Positions 8,800 through 12,131 of a stretch of DNA of 12,131 nucleotides are shown piece after piece. A model generated the notes under the pieces. That model saw only the letters and a program-made list of their open reading frames with translations. It searched no databases and was not told the origin of the DNA. The stretch is taken from assembly GCA_018971065.1 (NCBI GenBank), contig JAGWVC010000113.1:1-12131 (forward strand), in the 5' to 3' direction. The stretch comes from Sphingomonadales bacterium. GTDB lineage: Bacteria; Pseudomonadota; Alphaproteobacteria; Sphingomonadales; Sphingomonadaceae. Position numbers and translations under genes: made by a program. How positions within the stretch are numbered: position 1 is the stretch's first letter; every line of letters starts with the position of its first letter.

Positions 8800-8913
8800 C
8801 TGGTTATCTCCCCGATTCAGCCCCGCCCTAATCCCACTTCGCCCGACGGGATAGGGGAAAGGTTCGATGCAACGCTTCCCGAATCGTCGATTTCACCGCT
8901 AACCCCCGGGACG
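8800..8913. promoter_or_regulatory. Divergent maeB-mutS regulatory region with an imperfect dyad
   Basis: This 114-nt gap holds the maeB ribosome binding site (complement of 8808-8813). It also has an imperfect dyad: CCCTAATCCC at 8826-8835 against GGGATAGGG at 8848-8856, nine pairs with one bulged A and a 12-nt centre. It could be an operator or a maeB leader hairpin. I could not assign a convincing -35/-10 pair for either gene. No strong ribosome binding site precedes mutS; GGGA at 8908-8911 sits only two bases from the ATG. Confidence 0.35.
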
Positions 8914-11658
8914 ATGACCGGCAGCACGCAATCGGACGGGGCAACCCCGATGATGGCCCAGTACCTTACGCTCAAGGCGGAGGCGGGCGACTGCCTGCTG
9001 TTCTATCGCATGGGGGACTTCTTCGAGCTGTTTTTCGACGATGCGCGCCATGCCGCGCAAGTGCTCGACATCGCGCTGACCACGCGCGGGGCCCATGGCG
9101 GCGAACCGATCCCGATGTGCGGCGTGCCGGTCCATGCGGCGGAAGGCTATCTCGCCCGGCTGATCAAGGCGGGCTGCCGGGTCGCCATCGCCGAGCAGGT
9201 GGAAACGCCCGAGGAAGCGAAGAAGCGCGGCGGCTACAAGGCGCTGGTGGCGCGCGACATCGTCCGCTTCGTCACTGCGGGCACCCTGACCGAGGAAGCG
9301 CTGCTCGAACCGCGCCGGGCCAATGTCCTGGCGGCGGTCTGCGAAGTACGCGGCACCTACGGCATCGCTGCCTGCGACATCTCGACCGGGCGGATGGAGC
9401 TGGAAGACTGCCCGGCAGACCGGCTGGGCGCGGCGCTCGCCCGGCTGGGGGCGAGCGAACTGGTCGTGCCCGAAGGGCTGGCCGGCGTGCCGCTCGACGC
9501 CATTCCCCGCCCGGCGCGCGATTTCGGCAGCGACGGGGGCGAGGCGCGGCTGAAGGCGGCGCACGGCGTCGCCACGCTTGACGGGTTCGGCCAGTTCAGC
9601 CGCGCGCAGCTGGCCGCCGCCGGGGGGCTGCTCGCCTATCTCGAACACGCCGGGCGCGGCAGGCTGCCGCTGTTGCTGCCGCCGGTGGCGCGCAGCACCG
9701 ATGCCCATCTGGCGATGGACGAGGCAACGCGCGCCAGCCTCGAAGTGCTCGAATCGAGCCAGGGCGGGCGGCGCGGCAGCCTGTTCGAAGCGGTCGACCG
9801 CTGCGTCACCGGAGCCGGTGCGCGGCAGCTGGCCGACGACCTGTCCGCGCCGTTGACCAACATCCACGCCATCGCCCTACGGCTCGCCATGGTCGAATGG
9901 CTGCACGATGATCCGATCCTGCGCGGCGACCTGCGCAGCGTGCTGCGCGCCCTGCCCGACATCGGCCGCGCACTGGGCCGGGTGGTCGCCGGGCGCGGCA
10001 GTCCGCGCGATCTCGGCCAGTTGCGCGACGGGCTTGGCGAGGCGCGGCGCATCCGCGATTTCCTGGCCCGGCGCGAGGACCGCCCGGCGCTGGTGGACGA
10101 CCTGCTGCCGGCGCTCACCGGCCACGGCGCGCTGGTCGATCACTTCAGCCGCGCCCTGGTGCCCAGCCCGCCGACCGAACGCGCGCAGGGCGGCTTCATC
10201 GCCGAGGGCTATGACGCCGCGCTCGACGAACTGCGCCGCACCTCGAGCGACGCGCGACGCGCCATCGCGGCGCTCGAAGCGAAGTACCGTGACCAGACCG
10301 GCATCACCGCGCTGAAGATCCGGCACAATGGCGTGCTCGGCTATTTCATCGAGGTGCCGGCGAAACACGGTGATGCGCTGATGGCAGCGGACAGCGGCTT
10401 CACCCACCGCCAGACCATGGCCGGCGCGGTGCGGTTCAACGCGCTGGCGCTGCATGAGGAGGCCAGCCGCATCGCCGAGGCCGGCGGCCACGCGCTCGCC
10501 GCCGAGGATGCCCATTTCGAAGAGCTCGTCGCCGCCGCCATCGCCGCGCGCCATGCCATCGCCGCTACCGCCGCTGCGCTGGCGCGGATCGACGTTGCCG
10601 CTGGCCTCGCCGAGCGTGCGGCGGAAAGCCAGTGGTGCCGGCCCGAGGTGGTCGAGCAGCCGTGCCTCGCGGTTGCGGGCGGCCGGCATCCGGTGGTCGA
10701 AGCGGCGCTGGCGGCGCGGGGCGAGCGGTTCGTGGCGAACGATTGCTTCCTGAACGTTGCGCCCCAGTCTCCCGCCTCCGCTCAGCCTGAGCCCGTCGCA
10801 GACCACGCGAAAGGCCTGCCCGGCGCGCGCGCATCGACAGGCTCGGCGCGAGCGGGGGATGATGCGGCAACTGCGAACACCTCGTCCCGCCTGTGGCTTG
10901 TCGGCGGGCCGAACATGGGCGGCAAGTCCACCTTCCTGCGTCAGAACGCGCTGATCGTGTTGCTGGCACAGGCGGGCAGCTTCGTGCCTGCCGCCAGCGC
11001 CACGGTGGGGCTGGTTGACCGTCTGTTCAGCCGGGTCGGCGCATCGGACAATCTTGCGCGCGGACGGTCAACCTTCATGGTCGAGATGGTCGAGACGGCG
11101 GCGATCCTCGCGCAGGCAGGGCCGCGCAGCTTCGTCATCCTCGACGAGGTCGGGCGCGGGACGTCTACCTACGATGGCCTCGCGCTGGCCTGGGCGGTGG
11201 CCGAGGCGGTGCACGGGGTCAACCGCAGCCGCTGCCTGTTCGCCACCCACTATCACGAACTCGCCCGTCTGGCCGAAAGCTGCGAGGCGCTGTCGCTCCA
11301 CCATGTCCGCGCGCGCGAATGGAAGGGCGATCTGGTGCTGTTGCACGAACTGGCCGATGGCCCGGCGGACCGCTCCTACGGGCTGGCCGTCGCGCGGCTG
11401 GCCGGGGTGCCCGCACCGGTGATCGGCCGGGCCAAGGCCGTGCTCGAAAAACTGGAAAAGGGCCGGGCGGAAACCGGCGGCATCGCTGCAGGACTGGGCG
11501 ATCTGCCCCTGTTCGCCGCCGCCTTCGAACAGCGCGAGGAAGCGCGCGACACGCTGCGCGAACGCTTGCAGGAGCTGGAGGTGGACGCGCTGTCCCCGCG
11601 CGAGGCGCTGGACCTGCTCTACGAACTGAAACGGCAGGCGGCGCAGCAGGATCGTTAA
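8914..11658 (+). CDS. mutS: DNA mismatch repair protein MutS with an insert before the ATPase P-loop
   Basis: The protein has 914 residues, against 853 in E. coli. TPMMAQYL at 11-18 and the mismatch-reading F36-x-E38 in MGDFFELF have the same numbering as E. coli MutS, supporting ATG 8914; the frame stays open back into maeB, but that part is antisense. The connector and lever/clamp regions run to about 600 (ITALKIRHNGVLGYFIEV is a core landmark). The ABC-type ATPase has Walker A GPNMGGKS at 665-672 (K671), the signature region ASDNLARGRSTFMVEM, Walker B VILDE with D744-E745, then GRGTST and ATHYHEL. K671 and D744 are both shifted by 51 from E. coli K620 and D693. About 41 of these extra residues lie at roughly 617-657. 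The C-terminus keeps DALSPREALDLLYELK. It recognises mismatches and recruits MutL. The small gene 25 nt downstream may be co-transcribed. Confidence 0.96.
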   Translation: MTGSTQSDGATPMMAQYLTLKAEAGDCLLFYRMGDFFELFFDDARHAAQVLDIALTTRGAHGGEPIPMCGVPVHAAEGYLARLIKAGCRVAIAEQVETPEEAKKRGGYKALVARDIVRFVTAGTLTEEALLEPRRANVLAAVCEVRGTYGIAACDISTGRMELEDCPADRLGAALARLGASELVVPEGLAGVPLDAIPRPARDFGSDGGEARLKAAHGVATLDGFGQFSRAQLAAAGGLLAYLEHAGRGRLPLLLPPVARSTDAHLAMDEATRASLEVLESSQGGRRGSLFEAVDRCVTGAGARQLADDLSAPLTNIHAIALRLAMVEWLHDDPILRGDLRSVLRALPDIGRALGRVVAGRGSPRDLGQLRDGLGEARRIRDFLARREDRPALVDDLLPALTGHGALVDHFSRALVPSPPTERAQGGFIAEGYDAALDELRRTSSDARRAIAALEAKYRDQTGITALKIRHNGVLGYFIEVPAKHGDALMAADSGFTHRQTMAGAVRFNALALHEEASRIAEAGGHALAAEDAHFEELVAAAIAARHAIAATAAALARIDVAAGLAERAAESQWCRPEVVEQPCLAVAGGRHPVVEAALAARGERFVANDCFLNVAPQSPASAQPEPVADHAKGLPGARASTGSARAGDDAATANTSSRLWLVGGPNMGGKSTFLRQNALIVLLAQAGSFVPAASATVGLVDRLFSRVGASDNLARGRSTFMVEMVETAAILAQAGPRSFVILDEVGRGTSTYDGLALAWAVAEAVHGVNRSRCLFATHYHELARLAESCEALSLHHVRAREWKGDLVLLHELADGPADRSYGLAVARLAGVPAPVIGRAKAVLEKLEKGRAETGGIAAGLGDLPLFAAAFEQREEARDTLRERLQELEVDALSPREALDLLYELKRQAAQQDR
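10778..10855. repeat. Imperfect inverted repeat inside mutS
   Basis: The 21-nt arm at 10778-10798, read against the reverse complement of 10835-10855, agrees at 16 of 21 positions; the arms are 36 nt apart. Both arms share the core CGACRGGCTC. It falls exactly within the extra segment of MutS (about residues 617-657), so it is likely the inserted element. A related, more decayed half-site lies at 11979-11998. Confidence 0.6.
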
Positions 11659-11683
11659 CCTGGGCAGGCTATATTCCGGTGCC

Positions 11684-11893
11684 ATGTTCGGTCCCAAACT
11701 CAGAACCGTCTTCGCCAGCCGCTGGAACGCGTTGCTCTGGGCGGCGAGCATCATGATGACCGCCTATTGCACCGTGCCTGACAAGGATCAGGACGAATCG
11801 GGCAATGCCGCGACGATGCAGGCGGTGCTCGGCATTCCCGCCGGCGCGCCCAGCCCGGCCACCGAACCGCACCGCAATCCCTGGTCGAACTAG
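11684..11893 (+). CDS. Small single-pass membrane protein, function unknown
   Basis: This 69-residue frame starts 25 nt after the mutS stop on the same strand. Residues about 13-31 (WNALLWAASIMMTAYCTV) form one hydrophobic segment that could span the membrane, preceded by basic residues (K5, R7, R13). The C-terminal part is polar, Pro/Ala-rich and ends in NPWSN. Third codon positions are strongly G/C like the neighbouring genes, which supports real coding. No good Shine-Dalgarno is present; GCAGG at 11664-11668 is 15 nt away. TATATT at 11670-11675 could be a -10 box giving a nearly leaderless message. I do not recognise a named family. Confidence 0.55.
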   Translation: MFGPKLRTVFASRWNALLWAASIMMTAYCTVPDKDQDESGNAATMQAVLGIPAGAPSPATEPHRNPWSN

Positions 11894-12131
11894 GGTCAGG
11901 ACCTATTAACCGCACCTTCGAGGCGCTGGAATGGCGAACATATCGGGCGGATATTCGCGCGGGGAAGGCTGGTTGCTCCTTCGACAATGCTCAGGACATG
12001 CTTTCCAAGCGAATGTCTGGCCGAGATGGAAGCCATTCCAGCGTCCCGCAGGGATTTGACCAAAAAGGCCCATCGCAGCGTTGGACAGGCTGGAAATAGA
12101 ACCACTATTCCTGCGCCCGTCCGCCTCGCGC
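11894..12131. other. Intergenic region without a convincing gene
   Basis: The 238 nt to the right edge contain no frame with coding character. Visible are a small imperfect hairpin (11934-11944 with 11950-11958, around GGGCG) and a decayed repeat core at 11979-11998. Composition is less G/C-biased than the genes to the left. A minus-strand frame at 11896-12105 runs through the repeat and looks like translated repeat DNA rather than a gene. Confidence 0.5.
11979..11998 (+). repeat. Decayed half-site of the dispersed TTCGACA...GCTCAGG repeat
   Basis: CTTCGACAATGCTCAGGACA shares CGAC and GCTCAGG with the complement of the left arm of the repeat inside mutS (10778-10798). It resembles a repeat core I recall from many sphingomonad intergenic regions. 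No matching second arm is visible nearby, so this is a solo or eroded copy. Confidence 0.4.

Noticed and set aside
8746..8913. Upstream in-frame extension of mutS starting inside maeB
   Set aside because: Antisense to the maeB N-terminus. With ATG 8914 the F36/E38 numbering matches E. coli MutS exactly.
11896..12105. 69-codon minus-strand frame
   Set aside because: It runs through the dispersed repeat core (giving a VLSIVEGA-type string), with no family signal or ribosome binding site, so it is probably translated repeat DNA.
1..12131. Search for a defence system, prophage, transposase, CRISPR array, tRNA or rRNA
   Set aside because: Nothing seen. All large genes are recognisable core functions and the only repeats are short palindromes.

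Overview
The window is high-GC DNA with strong G/C preference at third codon positions. The gene set points to an alphaproteobacterium, most likely Sphingomonadales (Erythrobacter/Novosphingobium-like): a fused PabB-PabC, a MaeB-type malic enzyme divergent from mutS, a YjgR-type ATPase, a periplasmic M1 aminopeptidase, and short G+C-rich palindromic repeats between genes. The taxonomic call is inference from gene content and style, not from a marker comparison.

Layout: (1) 1-1854, minus strand: aminodeoxychorismate synthase component I fused to aminodeoxychorismate lyase (folate branch), running off the left edge. (2) 1855-1959: short divergent promoter region. (3) 1960-3534, plus: YjgR/DUF853 HerA-like ATPase. 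(4) 3535-3821: intergenic stretch carrying four consecutive short palindromes, then the leader of the next gene. (5) 3822-6482, plus: secreted M1 zinc aminopeptidase. (6) 6483-6534: 12-bp hairpin between convergent genes. (7) 6535-8799, minus: malic enzyme MaeB with a phosphotransacetylase-like C-terminal domain, GTG start. (8) 8800-8913: divergent regulatory region. (9) 8914-11658, plus: mismatch-repair ATPase MutS, with an unusual in-frame insert just before Walker A. (10) 11684-11893, plus: small single-pass membrane protein candidate. (11) 11894-12131: no convincing gene; it holds a decayed copy of a dispersed repeat.

The genes are unrelated housekeeping functions (folate precursor synthesis, peptide turnover, malate/pyruvate metabolism, DNA repair) and do not form one pathway. 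I see no defence island, phage, insertion sequence, CRISPR array or RNA gene. The most interesting signal is small repeat DNA in and near genes. An inverted repeat resembling a dispersed sphingomonad element appears to have been translated into MutS as about 41 extra residues, and another palindrome supplies the visible C-terminal tail of PabB-PabC.
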